DNA of 64,000 nucleotides from NCBI GenBank assembly GCA_964467165.1, contig CAYXOL010000009.1:1-64000 (forward strand), written 5' to 3'. The DNA is from Clostridium_AD sp964467165 (GTDB taxonomy: Bacteria; Bacillota; Clostridia; Clostridiales; Clostridiaceae). This document shows, piece by piece, positions 28,696 through 37,675 of the stretch. The translations under genes and the position numbers were made by a program. Each line of letters opens with the position of its first letter. Position 1 is the first letter of the stretch. The notes beneath the pieces are model-generated. The model saw nothing but the letters and a program-made list of their open reading frames with translations, was not told where the DNA came from and searched no databases.

Positions 28696-29799
28696 TTATT
28701 GTTGAACTAAATATTTTTTTGTTTCAATTAGCTTACCTTTAGCATCGTATACACTAAATGTTACAGTTGACCCTTTTGTCAATACTGTAGATATTTGAAA
28801 GCTATTATTTCCATTATAATACAAGTATGTGCCATTAAGCGATACCTTAAATACATTACTTTCTGTCTGTAGACTTACTAGATATGCACCCAAAACCGAA
28901 TAATATTCTAACGCTATATCCTTAATGTATTCTATGGCAGTTACATTAACATTTATTGATGCTGTTACAGTTGAGCCATCTATTTTGCCTATGACTGTTT
29001 TAACACCAATTGTACTTGTACTAAAAGAGCCCCAAGTGACATATTCTTTCCCTGTAGAACCATTCTTATATAGAACATCAATAATCCTAGGAAGCACAGG
29101 TATAACATTTTGAACCACAGATATATCAGGAATGCCTATGGCATTATTAATCAATAAATTTTGTGTTACACTTTTATCCCATAAAATACTTTGTTTAGAC
29201 AATTGAGTAGTACCTGCCTTAACTAATAATTCATAAGAAGGGGTTTTCCCATCCAATGTGCTCACCAAAGTTAATCCACTTAGCGTAGCTGTAATTCCAG
29301 AATATACTACCTTACTTGCCGGTACTACTACTCCATTAAATGTATAAGTTAATCCTGTTTTATCCACATCAGCCATTATTTTATTGAATTTAACTTTGAT
29401 GGTTGTGGCGCTAATCACGCTAACTGATGAAACTTTTAAAGTTTCTTTAAACTCAATAACACTTCCTACTTCACTAGCCCCAACTGTCATTGTACTAGCT
29501 GCATTAATATCTCCTGCAGATAATGCTGCATTAAACTTTTCAAATACTGAGTCTAATCTATATATTACTCCACCTTTTTCATATCCATAATTAGCTGGAT
29601 GTGAAGCAGTCAAAAGATTCAATTTACCAATCTCAGTTAAATTACCGTGATAAGTAGAATATGATTTTGCAACTGACTTATCCGCTAATTTATAAACATC
29701 ACCATCATCAGCAAATACTGGTTTTACTGTTATACCCAATAATACTATTGCTGTTGTGGCTATAAACACGGCTACATGTTTTTTTGTTTTATTTTCCAT
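28696..29799 (-). CDS. secreted protein with Ig-like domains
   Basis: 367 residues behind GGAGG. A signal peptide (AVFIATTAIVLLGITVKPVFA) is followed by a short helical part (about 35-100), an Ig-like region with VSSVSVISATTIKVKFNK (about 120-210; typical of S-layer-type Ig modules), and a BIG4-like module (about 255-290; VTWGSFSTSTIGVKTVIGKI). The last 70 residues are beta-rich. No anchor is visible. It lies 34 bases before the 1045-residue secreted protein and may act with it. Confidence 0.75.
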   Translation of the reverse strand: MENKTKKHVAVFIATTAIVLLGITVKPVFADDGDVYKLADKSVAKSYSTYHGNLTEIGKLNLLTASHPANYGYEKGGVIYRLDSVFEKFNAALSAGDINAASTMTVGASEVGSVIEFKETLKVSSVSVISATTIKVKFNKIMADVDKTGLTYTFNGVVVPASKVVYSGITATLSGLTLVSTLDGKTPSYELLVKAGTTQLSKQSILWDKSVTQNLLINNAIGIPDISVVQNVIPVLPRIIDVLYKNGSTGKEYVTWGSFSTSTIGVKTVIGKIDGSTVTASINVNVTAIEYIKDIALEYYSVLGAYLVSLQTESNVFKVSLNGTYLYYNGNNSFQISTVLTKGSTVTFSVYDAKGKLIETKKYLVQQ

Positions 29800-29919
29800 A
29801 TTATTTTACCTCCACATATTGTTTATTTTATTTATTATTATTTCGATTTGATGAAAATCGGATATTATATATATTTCTATCAAAATTCATATAAATTTAT
29901 ATATCTTTGCAACTAATCC

Positions 29920-30126
29920 CTACTCGTAATTTTCTGAATGTAATCCAATATTTTTTTGATGCTCAAAGTTTGTTTTTTCACTCCTTATATATGCCATTTT
30001 GAATAAATCATTCAATAAATATATATTTGCATCTTCAACCTTAACTGGAATAGTTATTGATGTAACTATAATAACTGCCATTGCAGTTATAGAACTCACT
30101 AATAAAATTTCGTTAATCTTTTTTAT
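29920..30126 (-). pseudogene. short secreted-peptide-like ORF starting at ATA
   Basis: 68 codons open from ATA AAA AAG to TAG: an N-terminus IKKINEILLVSSITAMAVII like a signal peptide or membrane anchor, then an acidic and polar tail. The site AGGGG lies eight bases before the ATA, exactly where an ATG would be expected. I infer an ATG-to-ATA loss of start. A short frame ending in TEQYMLVGELI overlaps it upstream. Could also be chance. Confidence 0.35.
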
Positions 30127-30418
30127 ATTAGTTCCCCTACCAACATATATTGTTCAGTATCCTTATTAATTAGCTTGCATTTCCTAATACAAATCTATTT
30201 TTATATCGCATATTCCGCTGAATGCATAAAAATTTAAGCTATTTAATGATTTATACAATTTTTGCCTTTAAATGGTACCAATTTACGAATATTAAATGTA
30301 CTTTTATAATAGATTTTTTGCTACATTATGAATATTTATGACAAAAAATTAAATATAGTAAATATGAAAATCATTGTGCGGAATGAGTTATACATTAATA
30401 TCATCGTTAATATATCAT

Positions 30419-30458
30419 AACACTTTATACCTATTATATATAAAGTGTTATTTTTTTT
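30419..30458 (+). terminator. plus-strand intrinsic terminator with no known gene
   Basis: AACACTTTATA (30419-30429) pairs with TATAAAGTGTT (30439-30449), followed by a run of eight T. No plus-strand gene lies within several kilobases upstream, so it either ends an RNA or is a relic. Confidence 0.7.
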
Positions 30459-30557
30459 ATAAATAGTAAGATTAGACCACAAAAACTTATATTTTATCAG
30501 TTAGGCTCTGCTAATTTATTGCAAATTTTAACTTGTTATACTTGAATACATTATAAA

Positions 30558-30596
30558 ACAAAAAAAATCGCCCTTAGGATGAAATCCCTAAGGGCA
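30558..30596 (-). terminator. intrinsic terminator of the TolC/ABC-2 efflux operon
   Basis: GCCCTTAGG with flanking AT pairs with ATCCCTAAGGGC (30570-30595); on the minus strand the stem is followed by a T-run. It lies about 60 bases after the last permease gene. Confidence 0.88.
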
Positions 30597-30656
30597 TTTA
30601 ATTTATGTTTTTATCTCATTATCTTTTTCTACTCCACCCTCTAGTATCCAAGTGAT

Positions 30657-31841
30657 CTAAGGTGCAGATATAAATAGTTTAGCTTTTTTCTTTTGTATAA
30701 ATTTATCCATATAGATTCTAAATATATAAAATCCAATTCCCACAGGAATCCATATTGCCGCATAAAGAAGTCCACTTTTAATATATGGTAGTATTCCTAG
30801 GTAGTCTGTACCTTTAATATTTATGGCTCTCAGTGGGTTGATAAAGGCTCCTATTGGCCAAATCAAATTAACTTTCTCAATTAGCCCCGTTGGCATCATA
30901 AATGCAGGCCAAACATAGCCACAAGTAAGAATGGATGGTACAGACAAGAACATACAAAGCTGCACACAAGGAAGCACTTGTCTAAATATTGCTGCCAAAA
31001 CAAAACACACTGCGATTATGTCAAGAATAAATACCAAAAGCAATATGAGATTGTTTTGAACGCTGCCTCTAAGTGGTAAATTATAATATTTACAAATTAC
31101 ATAAAAACAAGTAGTAAATCCAATGATAGCTAGTATTACTACCATGGTGATCTGTGCAACTAGTCTCCCAAGCCATTTGATTCCCGCTTTGGAACGTAAT
31201 TTTATACTCATCATTTTTCTCTTATCTTCTATTAGCATCGGAGCTAGAACGGATAAAATTGTCTGTTGTATCATTATTCCAATTATACCAAACATTAAAT
31301 ACTTCATATAGCTCATTTGAGGATCGTACACAGTACGTTGAACGAAATTCATAGAAGTGAGAGCTTTCATAGCCTCATAAGGCACCATTCCCTTCCCCTC
31401 AAGGACTTTAAGTTGAACCCCCGCATTAAGTGTATTTAGTATTTCACTTCCATAAGCAAAAGCATTATTTCCAACTACTAAATTAGTTCCGTCTACAACA
31501 AATAATGTCTTCGGAGCATCTTGCTCACTTATATTTTTCTCAAAATATTTTGGTATTACAAGTCCCGCACTAACTTTTTTCCTAAGAATCAATTCCTGCA
31601 TCTCACTATCTGAATTTGCATATTCAGTGATTTTAAAGCCTTGGCTTTCATCAAACTGTTTTATAATTGCCCTAGATGTACTTGAATTATCCTGATCTAC
31701 AATGACCATAGGTATCTTATCTACGAAGGTATTGCTATATACAGTTCCAAAAACAAATGTAAAAAATACAATCAAAGGAATTTGTATAAGAATATTTTTC
31801 GTCCAATTTAAAACTAATATGACTTTTTCCTTTTTCGTCAT
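30657..31841 (-). CDS. ABC-2 type transporter permease (second of pair)
   Basis: 394 residues: one N-terminal helix (IQIPLIVFFTFVFGTVYSN), a large outside domain starting VDKIPMVIVDQDNSSTSRAI (about 35-170), then five or so C-terminal helices (from about 180). This is the layout of YbhR/YbhS/YhgE-type ABC-2 permeases. It follows a sister permease by three bases. Together with the HlyD adaptor it resembles the E. coli YbhGFSR exporter, but no ATPase gene is in this operon. It should sit in the cytoplasmic membrane as a heterodimer with its neighbour. Confidence 0.9.
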   Translation of the reverse strand: MTKKEKVILVLNWTKNILIQIPLIVFFTFVFGTVYSNTFVDKIPMVIVDQDNSSTSRAIIKQFDESQGFKITEYANSDSEMQELILRKKVSAGLVIPKYFEKNISEQDAPKTLFVVDGTNLVVGNNAFAYGSEILNTLNAGVQLKVLEGKGMVPYEAMKALTSMNFVQRTVYDPQMSYMKYLMFGIIGIMIQQTILSVLAPMLIEDKRKMMSIKLRSKAGIKWLGRLVAQITMVVILAIIGFTTCFYVICKYYNLPLRGSVQNNLILLLVFILDIIAVCFVLAAIFRQVLPCVQLCMFLSVPSILTCGYVWPAFMMPTGLIEKVNLIWPIGAFINPLRAINIKGTDYLGILPYIKSGLLYAAIWIPVGIGFYIFRIYMDKFIQKKKAKLFISAP

Positions 31842-31843
31842 GT

Positions 31844-33028
31844 CTATATCCCCACCTCTGTACTATGATTACCTATTGTTAGCTTCTTTTCTTTTCTCTT
31901 ATTCCATAAGAATTTTACACCCTTCTTAGCAAAAAATATCACTGCAGAAACTACCCAGATGTATATAATAAATTTGCCTAGCCAAATAATATCATTTGCA
32001 ATATAGCTAATACCAATAGCCTTCATATTTAAATCTCTCATTGGTTCTGCGTAATGTACATAGGGTATCATTGATCCTAACTTCTGAAAGAACTCTGGCA
32101 CTGCCATTAAAGGGAATGTAAACCCTCCAAGTATACTAGTAGGTAGCACTAGTATCGCTGCTACCTGAGTAGCTAAAACCTGATTAGGAATAATTAAACT
32201 TGAAATCATTCCCACACTAATCATAGCAGTGGAGTAAAGCAACGTTAATGCCAACGCCCCTTTCAATGTGCCTAAAAAAGGTACCCCAAAATAATGAACT
32301 TGTATCCATAGCGTAATAATAATTGAAATAGTTCCTAGCAATCCCCAAATTAATGCTTTAATAATATGAAAAATAAAATATTTTTCATCATCACGAACAC
32401 GATCTGCACCTATCATAACCAAACCTACTTGAATAACTGATATAAGCATTCCTGATATATAGAAATTCACATAATTTCTAGTTGGATTATTTAATATTCT
32501 ATAGGTAAAAAACATAGGTTGAACTGTTTTCATGGATTGACCTGGAAGGATGTTTAGTTTGCCCTCCATAACCTGTTTCAAATATCCAGTTTTAATAGTT
32601 AACAATATTTCTGTCATTCTAGCCTTAGCTGCACTGATGCCAGACATTTGGGAACCATCATAAAACACAAGAACATTCTGTCCTTTTCCTTCCAATAAGT
32701 TTTTTGAAAAGTCGGCTGGTATTATCACGCCTACCATGGCTTTCCCTTCTTCTATATATTTTTCTACATCACTATCCTTTTGTGAATAAATATCAACATT
32801 AAAAATTTCATTGTCCCTTATTTCTTGAATAATTGTTCGGCTAAGAGCTGAATTATCTCTATCTACAATGATTGTTGGTATGTGTCTAATTTGTTTGGCT
32901 TGCATACTATAACCAAATAAAAAGCTTAAAGAAATTGGAATACCAAATAACATTATAAAAAGCATTAATCTCTTTTTAAAGAGCACAACCCAATTCATTG
33001 CATTTCTCAAAAAATGTATATCCTTCAT
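31844..33028 (-). CDS. ABC-2 type transporter permease (first of pair)
   Basis: 394 residues, with the same layout as the next gene: an N-terminal helix (LFIMLFGIPISLSFLFGYSM), an outside domain with HIPTIIVDRDNSALSRTII, and about five C-terminal helices including GALALTLLYSTAMISVGMIS and VLATQVAAILVLPTSILGG. It begins three bases after the adaptor gene. The pair probably forms the membrane channel of an exporter; the energising ATPase must come from elsewhere. Confidence 0.9.
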   Translation of the reverse strand: MKDIHFLRNAMNWVVLFKKRLMLFIMLFGIPISLSFLFGYSMQAKQIRHIPTIIVDRDNSALSRTIIQEIRDNEIFNVDIYSQKDSDVEKYIEEGKAMVGVIIPADFSKNLLEGKGQNVLVFYDGSQMSGISAAKARMTEILLTIKTGYLKQVMEGKLNILPGQSMKTVQPMFFTYRILNNPTRNYVNFYISGMLISVIQVGLVMIGADRVRDDEKYFIFHIIKALIWGLLGTISIIITLWIQVHYFGVPFLGTLKGALALTLLYSTAMISVGMISSLIIPNQVLATQVAAILVLPTSILGGFTFPLMAVPEFFQKLGSMIPYVHYAEPMRDLNMKAIGISYIANDIIWLGKFIIYIWVVSAVIFFAKKGVKFLWNKRKEKKLTIGNHSTEVGI

Positions 33029-33030
33029 AA

Positions 33031-34197
33031 TTATTTCGCAGCTTTCGTAGCATCTTTTTTCTTACCAAAATCAACTAAAGCCGTCATTCCCGGGTGTAAT
33101 TCTTTATCCATTTTAGTAAACTCTATCTTAACACCGTAAGATAAAATATCATACTGCCCATTATCGTTGGTTGCTCTCTTTGTTGCAAAATCTGGTTTTT
33201 GATTTATTCTAACAATCTTTCCCTCAAAGTTTTCACTTCCATAGGCTATTAATTTAACATTGACCTTTTCACCCAGGGTAACACTAGCGAGACTTTTCTC
33301 CTCAACTTTAACTTCTATCCAAGGTTTATCTATATTTGAAATTACAATCAATGGCATTCCTGTAGAAACCAGCTCCCCAACCTCTGGATTAATAGTAGTT
33401 ATAACTCCATCTGTTGGTGCTACAATTGTAGTATCCTTAATATAAGATTGTGCCTCTTGAGCCGCTCCTTGTGCTTGAGCTATTAACCCCTGTGCAGCTT
33501 GAACCATAGCATCAGCTTGATTAACTAAGGCATTTGCTGCTACCTTATCTTCGGCTCTTGCCCCAGACATTGCTTGATCATAAGTTTGTTTAGCTACTTC
33601 CATTTGGGTATCTGCACCCTGCATCTTTACAGAAGTTTCATCATCGGTCTGTTTTGAAACAATTCCTTGTAAAAATAAAGAGTGTACCCTATCATAAGAG
33701 TCCTTGGCTACCTTATCTTGTCCCTGCGCAAATTCATAAGCGGCTTTTGCTTTCGCTATATCTTCTGGCTGGGCACCATTTTGTGCCTTTAATGATTGAG
33801 CTGCAGCTGCAGCTTTTGCAGCTGATGCTGCTTTCATCTGTCCGGTAGCGGCTGCAATTGCACCCTCCGCTTGAGCTTTTTTAGCTATAAAAGCGTCACT
33901 AGCTATTGTCATTAGCACATCACCTTTTTTTACTCTATCCCCTTCAGCTACTTTTATATTTGTTATATTTCCTGGTACTTTTGTATTTATATTAGTTTCA
34001 TCAGACTCTATGGCACCTTGAACTATGAAATTCTGATCTTGTTCTTTAATTAATTTTTCTGCAGCTAAGCTTAAGTTAGAAACTGATATAGCTTTAACAC
34101 CGTAACGAACAAGTGCTGTAGCACCTATAACTATTGCAATAACAAATACAGAAACTATTATTTTTTTCTTTTTATCTTTTATATTCTTTATATCCAT
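33031..34197 (-). CDS. HlyD family efflux adaptor (YbhG-like)
   Basis: 388 residues behind AAGGGGG. N-terminal helix (IIVSVFVIAIVIGATALVRY), lipoyl half (NITNIKVAEGDRVKKGDVL), a long Ala/Gln-rich coiled coil of about 150 residues (KAQAEGAIAAATGQMKAAS and AQPEDIAKAKAAYEFAQGQ), the second lipoyl half (IVAPTDGVITTINPEVGEL) and a barrel domain. The long coiled coil is the part that docks on TolC in Gram-negative systems; here two TolC-like genes lie in the same operon. Confidence 0.93.
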   Translation of the reverse strand: MDIKNIKDKKKKIIVSVFVIAIVIGATALVRYGVKAISVSNLSLAAEKLIKEQDQNFIVQGAIESDETNINTKVPGNITNIKVAEGDRVKKGDVLMTIASDAFIAKKAQAEGAIAAATGQMKAASAAKAAAAAQSLKAQNGAQPEDIAKAKAAYEFAQGQDKVAKDSYDRVHSLFLQGIVSKQTDDETSVKMQGADTQMEVAKQTYDQAMSGARAEDKVAANALVNQADAMVQAAQGLIAQAQGAAQEAQSYIKDTTIVAPTDGVITTINPEVGELVSTGMPLIVISNIDKPWIEVKVEEKSLASVTLGEKVNVKLIAYGSENFEGKIVRINQKPDFATKRATNDNGQYDILSYGVKIEFTKMDKELHPGMTALVDFGKKKDATKAAK

Positions 34198-34244
34198 TTT
34201 TAAATTCCCCCTTAATAAAACATAATAATTAAAATAAAATAATT

Positions 34245-34727
34245 TTAAGCAAAATATATTTGAAGCAAATATTTTTGAATTTTTTCTAAAAGTAAATTGG
34301 CGACATTTTTCTCTTCACTAGATAAAAAAGTCATAATTTCAGAAGAGAATTTTTTATACTCCGGCAATACTTCTGAAAGTACTCGTCTTCCTTCCTCGGT
34401 TATTATAGTTTTTATACTTCTTCTGTCATTAGGATTGTTAATCCTAATGAAATAACCATAGTTCTCCATTCTATCCACTAAAGAAGTTATATTAGCTTTT
34501 GTCACCCTCATTTTATTTCCAAGATCAGATAATGTCAGTCCTTCCTCACCAGCTAAATACACTACATATAGAGAATAGAATTGGGTTTTAGATAAACCTA
34601 TTTTCTTATAGTATATTTCAAATACATTATCTATCAAAAAGGTAGTCTTTATAAAATTACCTAATATTTTCGTGGATACGTCATCAATCCAATCGTAGGC
34701 ATTTTCTAAATCATCCATTTTATTCAA
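34245..34727 (-). CDS. MarR family transcriptional regulator inside the efflux operon
   Basis: About 157-160 residues. The start may be TTG at 34727 or ATG at 34718. The helix-turn-helix reads GLTLSDLGNKMRVTKANITS and the wing contains MENYGYFIRINNPNDRRSIKTII with the typical DRRS. It lies between the TolC-like and adaptor genes and so is made along with its presumed target, giving feedback control. The palindrome overlapping the operon's promoter at 37414-37428 is the likely binding site (inference). Confidence 0.92.
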   Translation of the reverse strand: MNKMDDLENAYDWIDDVSTKILGNFIKTTFLIDNVFEIYYKKIGLSKTQFYSLYVVYLAGEEGLTLSDLGNKMRVTKANITSLVDRMENYGYFIRINNPNDRRSIKTIITEEGRRVLSEVLPEYKKFSSEIMTFLSSEEKNVANLLLEKIQKYLLQIYFA

Positions 34728-34739
34728 CAGTAATCACGC

Positions 34740-35894
34740 TCACTTTATATAGTTTTTAAATTGCTGTACCTTGGCAAAATAATCTATTTTCGCTTTATTA
34801 AGATCAATAGTAGCGTTGTTTAAATTCTCTTGTGCTAAGTCCACGCTAACTTGTACGCTTTGACCTGCAGTTACTCTTGCCTTCTCTGCCTTAAGAAGCG
34901 TCTCTGCTTTATCGCAATCTAATTGTTTAACTAAAACAGTATTATTAAAATTTAATACATTATTGTAGTCAGTTCTTATTTTGGATTCTACATCTCTGCT
35001 TTCATCTGTCAAATCATAGCCTAAGTTTACAATGGTATCCCCTAAAAGTTCAGACCATGATTTATAGTCTGTATTTGGGGATGCCGCCCTTACAAGTTGA
35101 TTTGGATCCGTATCATATTTATCTGCAATGCCTTTTTCTTTTGTATCCAGTCTTATTTCTTCATTCATAGCCGTTATGCTATGATATCCTTTTGACATCT
35201 TCACTACTACATCTTCTAAATTATCTATTTTATATTCCGCGTAAGGAATATCTGTAGTTTTTACCGTTAAAGGTGAATCTACATTTTTCCCCATATTAAT
35301 ATTTAACTTCATTCTTATATTCTCTTTTTCATTAACTAATTGCAAAAGTGCTGTCTCTGCATCATTTACATTAACCTGATCATCAATTAAAGTGTATCCA
35401 GCTTCTGTTCCTATATCTATTCCCGCTTTTTTATTTGCTAAAACTTTTTTTAGCCTTTCAATTTTACTCTTCTGAAGTTCAATTATTTGATCTTGCAGAA
35501 CATATTGATAATAGTATTGCTTAGAGGAGAGAACAACCTCATCCTGCTTTTGCTGTTTATCCCACAAGAGATTATGTAATTCTAACTCTCTTCTAGGAGG
35601 GTTTACATTTAACCTCATCTCCATTTGATAATCCGTTTCATCTGCTCTCATCCCTCTGTCATAACTTGTTTCATCTTTATATGGCACAATGGCATTGACC
35701 TTTTCAGTAACTATCTTTATTTTTTTATCATATAGACTTAAAGAAGAGTTACCACTGCCAACAGCCTCAATAATACTGTTTATATCCATAACCCCTGTAC
35801 TTTTTTCAGAAACTCCGAATGCAGGTATAGCAATTGTGCTGAGTACCCCTAGTATTGCTAAAGACGAAACTATTAATTTGGCCTTCTTATTCAT
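34740..35894 (-). CDS. TolC family-like protein
   Basis: About 384 residues from the ATG at 35894; the upstream gene's TAG ends two bases before it, and an in-frame GTG at 35903 overlaps that gene. A signal peptide (cleaved near AIPAFGV) precedes a mostly alpha-helical chain with long coiled coils, including two repeats of the TolC type: LLQLVNEKENIRMKLNINMG and ENLNNATIDLNKAKIDYFAK, the latter near the C-terminus. Shorter than E. coli TolC, and in a monoderm there is no outer membrane. It may form a wall-spanning or membrane-attached conduit. It is followed by the MarR gene. Confidence 0.8.
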   Translation of the reverse strand: MNKKAKLIVSSLAILGVLSTIAIPAFGVSEKSTGVMDINSIIEAVGSGNSSLSLYDKKIKIVTEKVNAIVPYKDETSYDRGMRADETDYQMEMRLNVNPPRRELELHNLLWDKQQKQDEVVLSSKQYYYQYVLQDQIIELQKSKIERLKKVLANKKAGIDIGTEAGYTLIDDQVNVNDAETALLQLVNEKENIRMKLNINMGKNVDSPLTVKTTDIPYAEYKIDNLEDVVVKMSKGYHSITAMNEEIRLDTKEKGIADKYDTDPNQLVRAASPNTDYKSWSELLGDTIVNLGYDLTDESRDVESKIRTDYNNVLNFNNTVLVKQLDCDKAETLLKAEKARVTAGQSVQVSVDLAQENLNNATIDLNKAKIDYFAKVQQFKNYIK

Positions 35895-35895
35895 A

Positions 35896-37356
35896 CTATT
35901 CACCTATCCCTTCCATTACATATTTAGTACCTATTTTACAATTTGCTTCAAGAGCATACAGTGCATTATTATAATCTCTTAATGCTTTGTTATTATCAAT
36001 TTGTGCTTTGTTTTTTCCAAGTTCTACTAGCCAAAGCATGGACAAAGGCTTCATTCCTGCTTCATAGCTAGTATTAACTACCTTGTATTGATTATTAGCT
36101 TGCTCCACCTTTTTAGCAGTTAATTTCAAATCCTCTTGTTTCTGTTTTATATCTAAGTAATCACTTTGTATCTCTGTTTCTATTTGTTTACTTGTTTGAT
36201 CTTCCTTTAATTTAGCCTCTTCTATTTCCTCTTCTGCCTGCAAATATTCCAAATCCCCTTTATTAAAGTATCCTTTCAAATCATCAAAGATCTTTTGTTT
36301 TTCAGCTATGGTTATTTTAGCATCCAAAATTTCCGCTCTATTTTTCATAGCACTGGTTAAATATTCATCATAAGTAAGCGGCTCCTTTGTTTGTATTTTT
36401 TCATCTTCAAAATTATAATTATCTTTTAAATTCACACCTAAAGATTGCTTTATCTGGGTTTTACCATTTTCAACCTGTCTTTGCAGATTATCTAAATTTA
36501 ATTTAGACTTTTGAAGCTCCATTTGGGCCAAATTCTTCTCTATTTCAGAAGCAGCACCCACCTCATATTTTTTAGCTAACTGTCCATAATCCTTCACTTG
36601 CTTATCATAAACCTGCTTTGTGAGATTATATCCATCCTCTGCATATAGGATAGTATCATAACCTTGTTTAACCAATACATCTGTAGCGCTTTGTATTACT
36701 TCACGTTGTAGCTTTGCTTTATCCATCATATCTTGAGCAATAACCCAGGGTATATTTCTCAAATATACAAATGTAGCATATGTCTTTGCAGGAGATAAAT
36801 TTTTGGGTTTGTTACCGCCCGTAGTAGTGTCAAACTCGGTAAGTCCTATCAAAGCAAGCTTATTACCGGCTTCCCTTAACTCAGCTATCTGTGAATCTGC
36901 CTTTGCTAACAACCCTTGGGCTTGAACTTTGGTTAAATGATTGGTATTTGAAGGACTATTTACGATCGCTGCTATGGTAGCATTACGAGTTACCTCATCT
37001 GGTATTTGTTCAGCTTGGGTAAATGCTGCTATAAGCATAGTTAAAGCCTTATACTGAGCTGTATTTCCTTCACTATATGCTAATTTATAAGCAGCTTTAT
37101 ACTGTTCAAGACTCTTTTTCAAACTCACTACATCGGCGCTTATTTCTTTATACTTATCGTAATTTCTCTTTATGGTTACCAGGCCTCTATCCAATTTAAG
37201 CAATTTAGTGCTATTTTTAAGTGCTATGTCTACAGCCTGCTGTTTCGCCATATCCTGAGTTGCATCTGCTTTAACTTTAGCAGAGGTACCTATAGCAAAA
37301 ATACATAATAAAACTAATGCATGACTTATACTTTTAAATATATTTTTCTTTTTCAC
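35896..37356 (-). CDS. TolC family-like protein, first gene of efflux operon
   Basis: 486 residues, the usual TolC length, starting at GTG behind GAGGTG. A signal peptide (SISHALVLLCIFAIGTSAK) precedes long helical hairpins with TolC-type repeats (LEQYKAAYKLAYSEGN, GAASEIEKNLAQMELQKSK and KVVNTSYEAGMKPLSMLWLV). TolC forms the outer-membrane tunnel of Gram-negative exporters; TolC-like proteins are also annotated in clostridia, with unknown architecture. Being first behind a strong promoter, it is likely the most abundant product of the operon. Confidence 0.82.
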   Translation of the reverse strand: MKKKNIFKSISHALVLLCIFAIGTSAKVKADATQDMAKQQAVDIALKNSTKLLKLDRGLVTIKRNYDKYKEISADVVSLKKSLEQYKAAYKLAYSEGNTAQYKALTMLIAAFTQAEQIPDEVTRNATIAAIVNSPSNTNHLTKVQAQGLLAKADSQIAELREAGNKLALIGLTEFDTTTGGNKPKNLSPAKTYATFVYLRNIPWVIAQDMMDKAKLQREVIQSATDVLVKQGYDTILYAEDGYNLTKQVYDKQVKDYGQLAKKYEVGAASEIEKNLAQMELQKSKLNLDNLQRQVENGKTQIKQSLGVNLKDNYNFEDEKIQTKEPLTYDEYLTSAMKNRAEILDAKITIAEKQKIFDDLKGYFNKGDLEYLQAEEEIEEAKLKEDQTSKQIETEIQSDYLDIKQKQEDLKLTAKKVEQANNQYKVVNTSYEAGMKPLSMLWLVELGKNKAQIDNNKALRDYNNALYALEANCKIGTKYVMEGIGE

Positions 37357-37413
37357 TGTGGCTTTTCACCTCTTCCACTTATTTTAATACACATATGTAC
37401 TATATATATGTTA

Positions 37414-37447
37414 ATGATATAATATCATATGCATAAAATCTTGTCAA
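37414..37447 (-). promoter_or_regulatory. promoter with overlapping palindrome, TolC/ABC-2 efflux operon
   Basis: On the minus strand TTGACA (37447-37442) and TATTAT (37424-37419) are 17 bases apart, a near-consensus housekeeping promoter. The perfect 15-base palindrome ATGATATAATATCAT (37414-37428) covers the -10 box, ideally placed for repression by the MarR protein encoded in the operon. A second palindrome (ACATATGT) lies at about 37391-37398. Confidence 0.75.
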
Positions 37448-37497
37448 TATTAGCAATCTAATCTTTTCATGGAATTTTAGTACTATTCATCCCACGC

Positions 37498-37672
37498 CTA
37501 AAAAAGCCACCACGCCTTTGGGCGTAGTGACTTATCTGATTTTTCTCTGCTGTAGCCTAAAATTCCATCAACCTGATACCCTGTTCCATCTTCAAGTACA
37601 AGGTTAACAAAACAAACTGCATTTATAACATGATAATTAGTTACAAGTTTAACATCTGAGGATATTATTGCC
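37498..37672 (-). pseudogene. frameshifted remnant of a trypsin-like serine protease domain
   Basis: In a different frame from the CWB2 gene just before it, this stretch reads AIISSDVKLVTNYHVINA and then VLEDGTGYQVDGILGYSREK before running into the terminator. TNYHV is the catalytic-histidine block of trypsin-like (HtrA-type) proteases. The Asp and Ser blocks are absent. It joins the CWB2 gene's end (NANLIVKLEAKQKN), which looks like the usual entry to such a domain, so the gene once coded a CWB2-protease fusion. Confidence 0.82.
37499..37531 (-). terminator. intrinsic terminator downstream of the CWB2-protease relic
   Basis: GCCACCACGCC pairs with GGCGTAGTGAC (37506-37531) with one or two mismatches; on the minus strand it is followed by six T. 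It ends transcripts of the CWB2 gene at 37676. Confidence 0.85.
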
Positions 37673-37675
37673 CAC

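Larger units (their letters stand above)
29800..30656. other. long intergenic region with one relic-like ORF and two terminators
   Basis: 857 bases without an intact gene. It holds the leader of the secreted-protein gene at 29799 (with a CGATTT/AAATCG hairpin), a 68-codon frame without a normal start at 29920-30126, and terminators at 30419-30458 and 30558-30596. The stretch 30130-30410 shows nothing I can assign. Confidence 0.6.
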
